This document shows positions 32,216 through 43,664 of a stretch of 48,093 bases of DNA, piece after piece. The notes beneath the pieces were generated by a model. It was not told where the DNA came from. It saw only the letters and a program-made list of their open reading frames with translations, and ran no database searches. Both the position numbers and the translations under genes were made by a program. This DNA is from Hypsibius dujardini (taxonomy: Eukaryota > Tardigrada > Eutardigrada > Parachela > Hypsibiidae). How positions within the stretch are numbered: the stretch's first letter is position 1; the number at the start of each line of letters is the position of its first letter. The stretch lies in the NCBI GenBank assembly GCA_001579985.1, contig LRSR01013271.1, positions 1 to 48,093 on the forward strand, written 5' to 3'.

Positions 32216-34218
32216 TTATCTGTCGGTTGGTCTGTCTGTCTACTTGTCTTACTGTCTGTCTGCTTGTCTGTCCGTCTATCTGTTGCTCTCCCTTCATCTG
32301 TTGTTTATGTTTTTTTTTCTTTCGGTTCATGTCAGTTCCGTTTCAGGCCGTGTCTCTCCCGGTGAAGACTGGACTGAAAAATGTCGTACTGTCGTGCGGC
32401 AGCGGATGAAGGAAGCCACTCCGACCGTGCTGAACAATGTCCTCATTGTCAAAGCCTCCCAACGTGCTATCGCTATTCGAGAGATGGCTGCCGTGCAGAC
32501 CAAACTGTCGGACGCCTTCCAATCCTTGATAGACATGAAGGCAGATCTCGGTGCAAGCGCCCTAGAATATCCCGACGAGTTCCCCTCCTTTTTGGAAACA
32601 TTCCAGGTAATTTTAGATACCATTTTAAATAACGCTTGTCCATTAAATAAATTGATAATTTGCTTAAAATACGTTCCGAAGCGTTTGATTCTCTTAAGAT
32701 CAAAAGTCACTTGTCATTATTGGTCCAGGCACGCATACCGCTGTCAGCCAGGCCGGAGGAAGTGCCGATCAATCTACCGCAACAGCCGGAAGACTTGCTC
32801 TCCCACTCAGACATGATCTTAGACTTCTTTCACAAAGCCGTGGCCAGGAATAAGGCAGATCTTCTGGAAGCGGAGGAAAAACTAGCGGCTTTCAAGAGGG
32901 AAACGGGGACCGGACTCACAACTTCGTTTACAGAGGATGCCGCTCGGTGTTCCAGTCCGGCGTTGCCCGGGCAATCATGTGCTTCTCTGGATCTGATAGG
33001 GGATGATGATATTCCTCTGGCTCGCGTCAAGGGGGAAGAACCGGAAGGTATTTTTGCTAGACAGGAGAGATAAAGACAGGACAGACAGACAGACAGACAG
33101 TTAGGTGGTGGACAATTGGACACGCATGCAAGCAAGCAAAATATAGGCTGGTAAATTACTGATGGCGAAACCTAGGCGGAACCTCGACGAACATATACTA
33201 GTAGGCTGAAAGTAAGTCGTAGTTTGACAATTGTTCTGATGTTTTTTTCCTTTTACAGAATACGCTCCCGGTTACAGTCTTCGAAGTCGAACGTCTAGTT
33301 TGAGTGCCAGTGATGTTCAATATCCTGCCAAATCAGCAGCTTGGCCGCAAGGGCAAGCTCTACCGACCGAGGCCAAAACAGAAGTCCTGGAGGAGTTTGT
33401 CAAAACTCTGGGAATAAGATCGCGGAAAACATTGCCCATCACCAAGCGGCAAAAGACATCTCATTCTGTGCATTCCTCAGAAATCGGCACCACACCTCCT
33501 AGCCGGCGAGAACCAAGTGTGATAATGGAGGTGCCGGCAGGTATTGTCTCTGTGCCTGAAAGAGTGATTGATTGATGTCCCACCTCCTACCCCTTTGTCT
33601 ATATTTCGTTATGTCTGTCTATCGTACTGTCTATCTACCGTATTTTTGTCTGTCAGTCAACCGATCTGTGTCTATCTGACTATATGCCCAGTATGATCTC
33701 TTTAGTGCTGTTTGTCTGTGTGCCTGTAGGTCTTTTCTGTTTTTTATGTCTGTTTGTTTATCTGTCTGGCTGGTCGTGTCATTTGTAAGAGTACTCGGCT
33801 GTAACATGCAATGCTTCGCCTACAGGAGCCGATACTCACCGGTCCGGCCCACGGACTCGACGGCGTCAGACTGCTATCCCCGTCCTTCCTGTCGCAACAG
33901 GCATGGCTAGCAGCGTTACTGTCTCCCCTTTTCCTGGCCCGAAGCTCAAACTGTCGAAGGGCAAGGAGGGACAATGGGTGCCGGTTGATGAACAGAACCT
34001 CGGTAAAAGACTGGCACAACTGGAGGCTACGGTGCGGCAACTTCGGCGGGAGGGTGTAAATTTGCAGAAAGTCCTGGTGCGTAGTGTTTCATAAAGATCG
34101 ATAGACAGACAAGCAGATAAATAGTCAGTCAGTCAGGCAGACAGACAGACAGGCAGGCAGGCAGGCAAATAGACAGATAGACAGACAGGCAGGCAGGCAG
34201 GCAGGCAGGCAAATAGAC

Positions 34219-34277
<59 letters not shown>

Positions 34278-34767
34278 ACCTCTGTTACAGATTGACAGTT
34301 CTTGATATAAATCCTCATAGTTACATATATTCATTGATTTCAGAACTCAGTAGAGACAATCAAGGTGCTGGAAGAGGAGCGCGTCACGTTGTACGGAAAG
34401 ATTGTCGAGGCAAACGCCAAAAAGACTCAAATTGCGGTATGCCTTCTATTCGTCAGTTTTTTCTGCGCCGATCTTCAATTTCTCATGGGTGTTTTCTGTA
34501 TTTTTTCAGATCGAAGCGGAGGACCGGGAAGTAGACTCGGATGACTTTATCCCATTCCTCCTGAAGCGACTGATCGAACTCCCGGATGTGCTGACAGAGG
34601 AAGACGTGCACGCCATCCTACCGATGGGCGTGCCGAAGAAGCGAGAAACTGCCCCGCTGGAGCCGGAGGAGCCAGTGTTGAAGCCGCGCTCCAACCGCCG
34701 CAACTCCGACAACAACAACAGCAACACAAATCCACGTCACAAGGCAAAGCGTGGTCGCGCTTTCTGA
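30160..34767 (+). CDS. BAP1: BAP1/calypso-type ubiquitin C-terminal hydrolase
   Basis: Eleven exons, 726 residues: 30160-30319, 30713-30912, 31534-31653, 31743-31804, 31884-32059, 32347-32606, 32729-33047, 33259-33540, 33826-34076, 34344-34436 and 34510-34767. The UCH domain starts at [14 protein letters not shown] (residue 36). Its catalytic set is complete: Q120, C126 (in [15 protein letters not shown]), H215 ([10 protein letters not shown]) and D230 ([11 protein letters not shown]). After a long disordered, Ser-rich linker, residues about 611-680 form the C-terminal helical ULD-type region, and the chain ends in a basic tail (HKAKRGRAF). Length and layout fit BAP1/calypso rather than UCHL5, which is about 330 residues. 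Calypso pairs with ASX to remove ubiquitin from histone H2A in Polycomb regulation. A 35-residue extension precedes the UCH domain. The gene is divergent from the PDZ-LIM gene. Confidence 0.93.
30446..30605. repeat. Three-copy tandem repeat in calypso intron 1
   Basis: A 64-70-bp unit beginning GATGNCTGACTCTGC and ending in GATTGATTGATT starts at 30446, 30516 and 30580. Copies are nearly identical except in the number of GATT steps. Confidence 0.9.
32155..32290. repeat. TCTG array in calypso intron 5
   Basis: About fourteen perfect TCTG units (32157-32212), then degenerate ones. The complementary GACA motif fills intron 9 of the same gene. Confidence 0.93.
34100..34278. repeat. GACA/GGCA array in calypso intron 9
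   Basis: Alternating blocks of GACA and GGCA. The block GGCAGGCAGGCAAATAGACAGATAGACA occurs twice in shortened or lengthened form, followed by about fifteen pure GACA units up to 34276. Confidence 0.93.
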
Positions 34768-36096
34768 AGCGTGCGATTCCTCCACCTTATTCCCTTTTTC
34801 CCCATTTCTCCGAGCGATATATAAGTGTTTGTTTTGGATTCTAGCGATGGCTGCTGTTTTTTTCCCTCCTGTTTGACAGTTGCTGTGTAATGTTTCATTG
34901 TTGAAGCATACGCATTTGGTTTTGCGTTTATCGATGACTGCTTGATTTCCGTGGCTGTTGGCTGGTTCATGTAAATATGAATGATGAAGTGATCTTTTAA
35001 TGAAGTGCACACGCTGGGATGTGGTACCACCGAGTCGCTCATTCAACTGGGGTTTGGCTGGATCGTAAACGGCATGGGAGTGAACAGCAATTATACCGGG
35101 AATTCTTTCGGAAATGCTTTCGAGGCAAACTTATAACCGTCATGTCCCGGTCACTACTCATCCCACTGCCTCGAAGTTTTCTTCGTTACAACGCCTGTTC
35201 ATGTGAGTATCCATTACAGGCCAAAAAAATAATTAAACTACGCCCAGGAAAATTCCAGACAAACATCAATGGCAGATCCGATCTCAATGATGACCCAGGT
35301 CACACCCTCATTTGCTACACAAAAAATAATTCCTTCCGGAAAAGCAGAACATGTTATGGATAGCCCCTTACAATAACGCAGCGAAAAAACGTTTGATGAG
35401 ACGGGTGCCTTTCCGAGAGATACAGTGCCCAATAATCTGATGGAAACTCGGCAAGATTTTGTCATTAAAACTGTTTTTTGAAAAGTGCCTCGCTTCGCGG
35501 TGTAGAGCTTCTCGGTATGCTGCATGCTCGCAACCAGTTTGGTATTAGTATGCTCCTAAGGTGTTGGGCTGTCACACAAATTAAATTAGGTTGAAATTAA
35601 AACGTGCTAAAAGACAAACTAAATCAAACGCGGAAATCGAGATACCAAGATTTATGCATATCTGAGGATATATCAAGATTGGAGTCTTCATTAAAAACCA
35701 ACAATGGGATCGAGTTGAGTTTGTGGCTGAAGGTACCTAATCAAGCCCTAACAATGGCTGCTTCACATTTTTTTATAATAGGAAGCATGGCGAAGAGCGG
35801 TTGTTGGAGTTTCATGCGAATAAATATTAATACTCCGTACTGCGCTGGGCCACGGACTATTTCCACCGGAGTCCACAAAATATTACACAGCAAGGCTACG
35901 AGGAGTTTTAGGACTTACCTATGAGCACACATTTTTTAGCTCATAGATGCAGAAATGCAGAAAGAAACTGGAGTTTATATTATTTCTTTAATGTGGGGTG
36001 TGGCAACATTAGTCGCAAAAGCATATATAATGCATAAAGTATATATACAGGTTTATGTACAACCTTCACCGGAGGTCAAATTAAAAGTGAACTCTC
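34768..36096. other. Spacer between calypso and 5S rRNA
   Basis: No gene is recognised. The frames at 35019-35363 and 35604-35924 have no start, splice or composition support that I trust. Confidence 0.45.
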
Positions 36097-36215
36097 GCCT
36101 GCGACCATACCACGTAGAATGCTCCCGATCCCGTTCGATCTCGGAAGATAAGCTGCGTCGGGCCCGGTTAGTACTTAGATGGGTGACCGCTTGGGAACAC
36201 CGGGTGTTGCAGGCA
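36097..36215 (+). rRNA. 5S ribosomal RNA
   Basis: The 119-base sequence follows the eukaryotic 5S pattern from GCCTGCGACCATACCAC to GGGTGTTGCAGGC. The two ends pair (GCCTGCGAC with GTTGCAGGC) as helix I. The internal promoter C box (GTACTTAGATGGGTGACCG) and the CCCGATCCCGTTCGATCTCGG region are well conserved. It is transcribed by RNA polymerase III with TFIIIA. Only one copy lies in this window, away from any tandem array. It may be functional, as the stems and terminator are intact. Confidence 0.93.
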
Positions 36216-36223
36216 TTTTTTTT
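36216..36223 (+). terminator. RNA polymerase III T-run terminator
   Basis: Eight consecutive T residues on the plus strand begin one base after the 5S 3' end, the standard stop signal for RNA polymerase III. Confidence 0.85.
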
Positions 36224-36277
36224 CTCATTTTTGTTCTACTTCTACAACTCCTACAGGAAGAGCTGAGAAGACGGAGG

Positions 36278-36476
36278 ATGCCATACTCCACGTCTATAAT
36301 GTCTAGGTACTTTTTTCTTTCATTATATGGCATTAATGTAAATGCAACACGACTTAATTTACTCTTATTCCAATTATAGACGTACGAGTTCGTCCACTAC
36401 ACTCTGCCAAACCGACCAGGATCGTCACCATGAAAGGAAATTGTCCAGCCCGTCGGAGAACTGGAAATACGAGTGA
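36278..36476 (+). CDS. Candidate small two-exon gene or 3' exons of an unseen gene
   Basis: A good acceptor (CTCCTACAG) at 36256 opens an exon 36257-36306 reading EELRRRRMPYSTSIMS. It splices in phase across a 73-base intron to 36380-36476, which reads RTSSSTTLCQ and ends in SENWKYE and a stop. With the internal ATG at 36278 it would be a 41-residue Ser/Arg-rich protein; with the upstream acceptor it would be the C-terminus of a longer one. The donor (AG/GTACTT) and the pyrimidine-rich acceptor are convincing. I found no upstream exon in phase. It begins 41 bases after the 5S gene. No family is recognised. Confidence 0.33.
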
Positions 36477-37410
36477 AAGTACGGCAACGATGACGTCACA
36501 CTTCCGGTTTGATGTGTAGTCGTTTCATTCTCGTGGTTCGCCGCTCCGTTCAGGCGACATCTCACACGAGACCGTATTCGCGAAGTAACATTTAGCCCCT
36601 CCCGTCACACTAGGCAATCAAACGTCGCCGTACCTACCACCAAAGGGAAGGGACGTAAAACCATGCCAGCACACGGTCAGATTATTGATTGAAAGATTGA
36701 TTAATTGACGGAAACTGCCCACGCCAATTAAAACATCAATCAATCAAATGCGTGGCTCTGGCGGACTTTTGCAAGTTTCCACTTCGATGCAGGCCGGATC
36801 TATATACCCTCATTCGTAAATGAGAGCGACCGTGTCGTGGTAATGTTTCGTAGTCGTTTTTGGGGAAACAATCGCAGAATGAAAAGAATGAAAAGCGCGG
36901 CGACCCTGGCGACTAAAAGGAGATTAGAACGCGCAGTAAGTGACAAATAAGGAGCATAGAGCTAAAAAAATATCAATTGTTATGCCGAAAAATACGTTCA
37001 GTTAGAATCCTTGACAGGCGTGAAGAAATGCATACCTGAACGGAGGATGTTGAGAAATACGGCGGAAATAGAATGGAATGGAATTGGAATGATCGCAATG
37101 TGACGCTTCTTGCTCGAATGGAATGGAAATGGAATCATCGCAATGTGACGCTTCTTGCTCGATTGATTGAACGCAGCTGGTCCTCCCGTTTACTCACTTG
37201 ATCGATTGGTGCTTCTTGATTAGTCGTGTTTTCTTTTCAATTCACCAATCAACGGCCAGCGCATTAACATAAAACGAACAACGCTCCTGCAGGTTTATTG
37301 TCCATTTTAGAAACTCCCGTTTGTAGTGGTTTTAACGGTTCGTCGTCATCCCACGCACTTTAGCCAAGCGGAATTCAATTTTAATTCGCTATCCAGTGTC
37401 GAATTTGCGA
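36477..37410. other. Spacer upstream of CHCHD7
   Basis: It includes a CRE-like TGACGTCA at 36491-36498 followed by an ETS-like CTTCCGG. A 45-bp tandem pair (37071-37115 and 37116-37160, starting GAATGGAATGGAA and ending CTTCTTGCTC) lies towards the right. No gene is seen. Confidence 0.55.
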
Positions 37411-38560
37411 ATGTCGCAGCAGAAAGGGAGTGGAGCAGTTGCGGTGGACGTCTCCGAGCCGACTCAACGATCCACCAAAACCAAAGCCGACCTCGCCGTT
37501 CATAATCCCTGCCTCCACGTGAGCCAAACTAAATGTTTTTGACATTCTCTTTATCGTTTCTAATGTTCTGCTATTGCTTTATTCTACGAAAAGTGTGATG
37601 ATATCGTACTTCAGGGTTTGAGTAAAGAATTTACTTGACATTTTGTAGTTTGGTTTGTTCGATTGATTTGTTGATTGCCTTGTCATGCCTACTCATTTTG
37701 TAGTTTGGTTTGTTTGATTGATTTGTCGATTGCCTTGTTGTGCCTACTCATCTTGTAGTTTGGTTTGTTCGATTGATTTGTAGATTGCCTTGTTATGTTT
37801 GACTCTGAAAATGATTATTATTTCCTTTTTCCTCATTCGCAGGAGGCAAATTTGACTTTCAAGTGCCTGGCGCAGAACAACTACGATGGTGACGAATGCA
37901 AGGCATATCATGAGAATTACAATCTCTGCAAGACTTTCTGGGTAAGATTAAGAGGCTAATTTAATTATTGCTGTTCTCTATAAGTTGGTCGGGTTATGAC
38001 TTGATTGATGGATTGATTGGTTGATTGGTTGATCGGTTGATCGGTTGTAGTTTTGTTTAAATACTACTAATAATAATATGTATTTAAAAGTATGAAATTG
38101 ACGAAACTGGGAAATTTATTTTAGCTAGAATGTGATTTATGTTTATATACAATTACAAAATACAAATTTTATCCATAAAACGTTTTTAGTTTAAATTCCA
38201 CAAACTTACTTACAAATTAGGATATTTATTGTAAATATTATTATTCAATTGCTTCCCATTTAGTTTTTTCTTTTAAAATTGTTTTTATGCTATTAAAATT
38301 TGCGATGAAACTAGATATATTTGATTATTATTTACTAGTAATTTTTATTTAAATTGAAAGACGTTATTTAGATGGCGTGGATATAAGCTGCTCGTTGATT
38401 GATTGATTGACTAATGTTTGCGTTTGTTTTTCGTATTCGATAGGCCCGAGTGTATCGTGATCGGCGTCAGCGACAACTCTTTCCATTCCTTCCTCCACCA
38501 TCGGAAAGAGAAGCAGTAAAAGCACAGTACGATATTCACGGCGACCGGATAGCTGATTAA
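37411..38560 (+). CDS. CHCHD7: CHCHD7 / COX23 homologue (twin CX9C mitochondrial protein)
   Basis: Three exons, 107 residues: 37411-37518, 37843-37941 and 38444-38560, all phase 0. The twin CX9C motif is intact: C34-x9-C44 and C55-x9-C65. Sequence around it (NPCLHEANLTFKCL, NNYDGDECKAYHENYNLC, TFW, then FPFLPPPSEREAV) matches the CHCHD7/COX23 family from yeast to animals. These small proteins are oxidised in the mitochondrial intermembrane space by the MIA40 relay and take part in assembly of cytochrome c oxidase. There is no cleavable presequence, as usual. The N-terminal 30 residues are Ser/Thr/Lys-rich and not conserved. Intron 1 holds a three-copy 55-bp repeat. Confidence 0.92.
37641..37796. 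repeat. Three-copy 55-bp tandem repeat in CHCHD7 intron 1
   Basis: Copies start at 37641, 37696 and 37751, each reading close to TTTTGTAGTTTGGTTTGTTC then GATTGATTTG and TTGCCTTGT. The third is slightly shortened. Confidence 0.92.
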
Positions 38561-38954
38561 CCTTTTTTGACACTTTGGTCTGAGTTGTCTTGTTTATATA
38601 TATATGTGTGAAGGATTGTGATAGGGTGTGGTGTGTTGGTTCATTTTAAGGCGGCCTGGCACAAACAGTATATAGGGGATTCTATTTTCTCTTGGAGCCA
38701 GAAAGTTTACAATTATATTAGTTTCTGAGACAATGGTGTCCAAATTAGCGTCTGAATGGCCAAGCGATTCAACCAAGTGCTCATAATTATCTGGAAACAA
38801 GAATAATACGACGGAGTGGCACGCAGACATACGAACATTTCGAAAAGAATAAAAATATCGACAGGCAAGCTTACACAGCCAGATATGGCAGACATACAAG
38901 CAGACAGACAGATACATAGCTGCACAGATAGCAGACAGCAGATAGACAGACTGG

Positions 38955-39002
<48 letters not shown>

Positions 39003-39004
39003 TA

Positions 39005-39045
<41 letters not shown>

Positions 39046-39420
39046 AAAGACAGACAAGCGGGCTTGGAATTATACATGCACGCAGTAGTGTCATATGTCG
39101 AGCGCTCCTTCCTCCACTATGCATAATCGTTCAAAAAAACTTTTCTGTCATCATGATCACGATCTAATGATCTAACTAACCCTTCCCATGAGTATTGCGT
39201 AACTGTTTACTGGTGCAGTGGGTCAGCAGGATGGTGTTATGCCTCCATGTCCGGAAGTGGAATCCTTTTTTTTCCTGGGTTGAAATTATGCAACACCTCC
39301 AACGGAGTCCGAAAAACGGACGAGTGCCTTGCCGGTTGGAGGACAGCATTCATTTGAGAAATTATTCTTACGGTTAGTGAGTGCTTCTTCAACTAGTGTC
39401 GTTTCTGTTGCGCCGCAGAA
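38561..39420. other. Spacer with GACA/GGCA array
   Basis: No gene is seen. A tetranucleotide array at about 38880-39052 changes abruptly from pure GACA (38957-39000) to pure GGCA (39008-39044). The peroxidase ATG at 39421 is preceded by a CGCCGCAG acceptor-like site, so a leader intron is possible. Confidence 0.6.
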
Positions 39421-40540
39421 ATGTTTTTGTTCCAGTTTGGTGTGTTGATATTGATGCTGGCCTGCGGTGATGTCCGATGCATCGAAGAGGGAAGGAAAGC
39501 TCCGGGGGACTCAGTCGCAAAATTTGCGCCGTCAGAGTTGGAGCGGGAATCGCCCATCGGACGGACTGACAATCTCTACGGAGAACTGAAGGATGATTTT
39601 CATGGTGAACTGCGGAATGAGACACTCAGCAGAATGCAAATTGTGCAGTTTGGCGAAGGTACCAAATGTCTGTCTGTTTGTTTGTCGATCAATCAATCTA
39701 TATGTCTGTCTGCCTGAATATTTATGCGCTTGTCTGTCCATCGGTCTTCGTAAAATATGTCTGTTTGCTGCCTGCCGGCTGCCTGTTTGCCTTTCTATCT
39801 TTCTGTCTGTTTGCATATATGATTGTACGTCTGTCTGTTTGTCTACCTGTCTACCTGTCTGTATGTCTGTCTTTCAGTCAGCCAGCCTGTTCACATCGCT
39901 GTTGTCTGTTGCTTTCCTGTCCTAGTTCATGTCTGAAATTTGTATTTCCAGACAGTTTGTTACGTCACTCAAGACAAGCCAACTTGGACCCAGAACTAGG
40001 GGAGTTCCACAAGCGAGTTCAGCGACCAGCCTCCGGGAGACCGGCCTCATCCCGCCTGGCCAACAAGAAACAGCAACGTTACTTACCGTACTCTCCCTCC
40101 TATGGCAGAGCGGCCATTCGCGATTCCTTCTTGCCGGAGGAGATGGCGGCCGACCTCGGTTCGGAGAAGCTAATCTTTCGCCAGTCTAGAGATACCACTG
40201 GCGTAAAACGGAAGAAGCCGCGGGTGCATGCAGCGGTGTCTGGATCTGTGTCTGGTGACGCACCTTCGGCCTCTTCCGGTTATCCTGCAATCTTCGCTTA
40301 CGACATTGCATTGGCGGAGGATTCTGGTGTGACAGGTACGTGCCAAAATTAGTTTGTAAGTCTGGGACGTAAACAAACCGCCAAAATGTTAGCGTTTATG
40401 TGGACAGAGAGCTAGATCGATGACCAGGCAAATAGACAAATCGATAGGCAGGCATGGAGACTGACTACCAGACAGACTACCAGACAAACAGACAAGCAGG
40501 CAGAAAGGCAGGCAGGCAGGCAAGCACACTGACAGATGGC

Positions 40541-40576
<36 letters not shown>

Positions 40577-43500
40577 TAGAGTGACTTATAGTTAGATTAA
40601 CAGGCTGGCAGACAGATACACAGACACACAGGCAGGCAGATATCCTTTTGACTTGTACTTGTTCAGTCCGTTCTTATTTCAGTTGTTTATTTCAGCGCGA
40701 CAGGTGAGACCTAGTGTCGTTGCAACTGGCCCTGACACCGCTGAAAACACACCGGACATCTTGTCATTCGACATTGCCCTCCCCGTCAGACCCAGCAAGC
40801 CCACCCAAATCGACCGAAACCGCTTGCAAAGAGCGATGGGACCAGCCATGCAAGGTGCTCGACAGGATTTCGTCCAAAAAGTCGCCAATCCAAGACCCGA
40901 TCAATGCCGTAAGCTCCTCAAATCAGTTTAAGAAACAATAGATTTGTTACTATTTGTTTTGATAAATTTACTTGATTGTATTAAAATCGGTAAATGTTTG
41001 ATGTATTTCATGTAGTGATGAATTTAACCTTGCAGTTTCTATTTTAATTTATCACTTGGATTATGTTTTGCTTGCAGTTGTTAATGCGGATAATCGGGAG
41101 AGCCCAGCCTTGATCTGGACTGTCGGGAAGCCCTCCCAGAACACTCGTTTTGCCTACCAGAGCGAGTTTGCGGGACGCCGTTTGGCCGACCAGTTCACGT
41201 AAGACAGATCTGCTGGCAGTCACACAGTATACAATGACACATTGCTTGGTACAAACAGATACAACACACACTCATAGGCAGACAGACAGATAGACAGACA
41301 GACATTACGGTAAATGCAGGCAGACATATAACGATGTAGCAGCAGTGTGCAGGCGTGCAAACGGAGATACAGATGTACCAAAACCGACAGTTCCTGGTTT
41401 TACAGTAATGCAAGTATTTGTTTTGTAGTGGAGGCAATGCGGATCATCTGTTCGCTTACCTGGACCAAGACGACATCGATCAGTCACAAATGGCGGCGGA
41501 CGATGAAGACTGCTTTGAGGATGCTGAGGTGGAATGCGATCCTGATTCCCCTTACCGAACCTTTGATGGCACCTGTAACAACCTCCAGAAACCGCTGCAG
41601 GGTTCTGCCAACTCAGCACAAAGCCGATTGGGACCGGCCGAGTATGAAGACGGCATCGCCGAGCCGCGCCGCTTGTCTCTTGCGTCACAGATTCAAAACC
41701 GCCCACTGCTGCTGCCCTCAGCTCGTGAAGTCAGCGTGGCCATCTCTTCCAATCTGGACCGAGAGAGCAAAAAAATCACTTACCTTTTCAATCAGTTCGC
41801 ACAATTCATCGCGCATGACGTCACAAATAGTACGCTTATCTGTCTACTCTGTCTGTCAGTCTGTCAGTCTGCCCGTTTCTCTGTCTGTCTGTCTCTTTGT
41901 CTGTCTATCTGTCTGCGTGCATGTCTGCCTGCCTGTCGGTCTGTCTGTCTGTTCCTCTGTCTCTCTGTCTGTGTCGGTCTTTCTGTCTGTATGCCTTCTT
42001 AATACGATGCTTGCCTGTATGTCTAAATGATGATATTCTTTTCAGCTCCCGTGGAGAAGGTTCAGGATCCCCAAGATCCGAGTAAGTGTAAAACTCCACG
42101 ATCTTTCATCAACTGCGTACACTCAGTTCTGCTTCATTTGTAATTCATCTCTCTCCTTTTGTTTTTGTTAGAGCGGTCCGTGACGCCGTCTTGCTGTGGC
42201 ACGGACGCTGCCTGCATCCACCCTGCCTGTTTCCCCATCCTGATCCCCGCGAATGATCCGGTGTACGGGCAGTTCAGTCAGAACTGTCTGGAATTTGTCC
42301 GTTCTCAGCCGGCCGCCCAGAGCGGGTGCCGTCTGGGCAAGCGCATTCCCCTCGATCAAGTCACCGCATACATTGACGGCTCGCAGATTTACGGATCCAA
42401 GGTCTCTGATGCCAACCGGTAAATTTGAAGGCCATTCTCCTTCTTTTAATTGTTCATGCATTTTTCCAATTCATATGAGTTCATATGTACAGGCCATGAA
42501 TCATTGATTGACTTATTTAAGTGATCTCTCGTTCTAGCTTGCGGGCTAAACGCCGGGGCCTTTTGCGGACCAACGATTCGCCCATCTGTCTCCAGACGAA
42601 TGTCGTGATGATTCCTGGCGGACCTGATAGTCAAGGTTGTAAGGCACCGGATGCGAACCGGAAGTGCGTTGATGCTGGTGATCTGCGTGCTAATCAGCAC
42701 ACTGGATTGGTCGCCTTTCATTCGGTATGGTTGACAGTCGAACTTTGACTTGCTGGATGTCTGTTTGCCTATCTATCTGGTTGCCTATCTGTCTTTCTGT
42801 CTGTCTGCCCGTCTGTTTGTCCGCCTGTTTGTTTGTTTGTTTGTCTGATTTTCTGTTTTTGTTTCGCCCTGCCTGTTTGTCGCCTCAGATGCATAGTCTG
42901 ACCTGGAATGAGAATGTCCATTAATTTGCCTATTTAGTTGGCATTCTTATAGATTGGCTGCCTGAGCACTAGTTGGTAGCCTGTTTCACCGTTACTTGCT
43001 CCCTGACTGCCTGTCGTGACGGAATATTTTTCTATAGGGTGTTTGACTCTCTCTACCTTCTCTTTGTCTGCGTCTGCTTGTCTGGCTGCCTGGCTGCCTG
43101 GCTGCCTGTCTGTCTGTCTGTCTGTCGTCTGTCCGTCTATCTAGTATTTTAGACTGAGTGTCTGGCTGTGCGGCTGTTTTCATCGTCGTCTGCCTGCAAT
43201 CCTGTGTTTGTCTGTGTACACTTTTTTCGTGCCGGATTCTTCTCTTTTCCTGCGATTCGGGTGTGTTTCTAATGCGGGATCTTTTGTTGCATTGCAGCTG
43301 TTCCTAAGATTGCACAATCAAATCGCCAATTTCATCGCGGAAAAACGTCCCCGCGCCTCCGATGAAGTTATCTTCATGTTGACCCGTAAAATCGTCGGCG
43401 GTATCCTCCAACACATCTATTACAAAGAGATGATTCCAATCATGCTGGGCAGCAAACTGGCCAATGACCCACAAAACGGCCTTGCAGTAACGAAGAAGGG

Positions 43501-43613
43501 CTACTGTCAAGACTGCTACGACGAAAATGTGGATGCCAGTATGCAAGTGGAATTTGCCGCTGGAGCTTACCGGTTAGTCTTGTTTATGTCTAGGCCCCGT
43601 CTATCTGTCTGTT

Positions 43614-43664
<51 letters not shown>

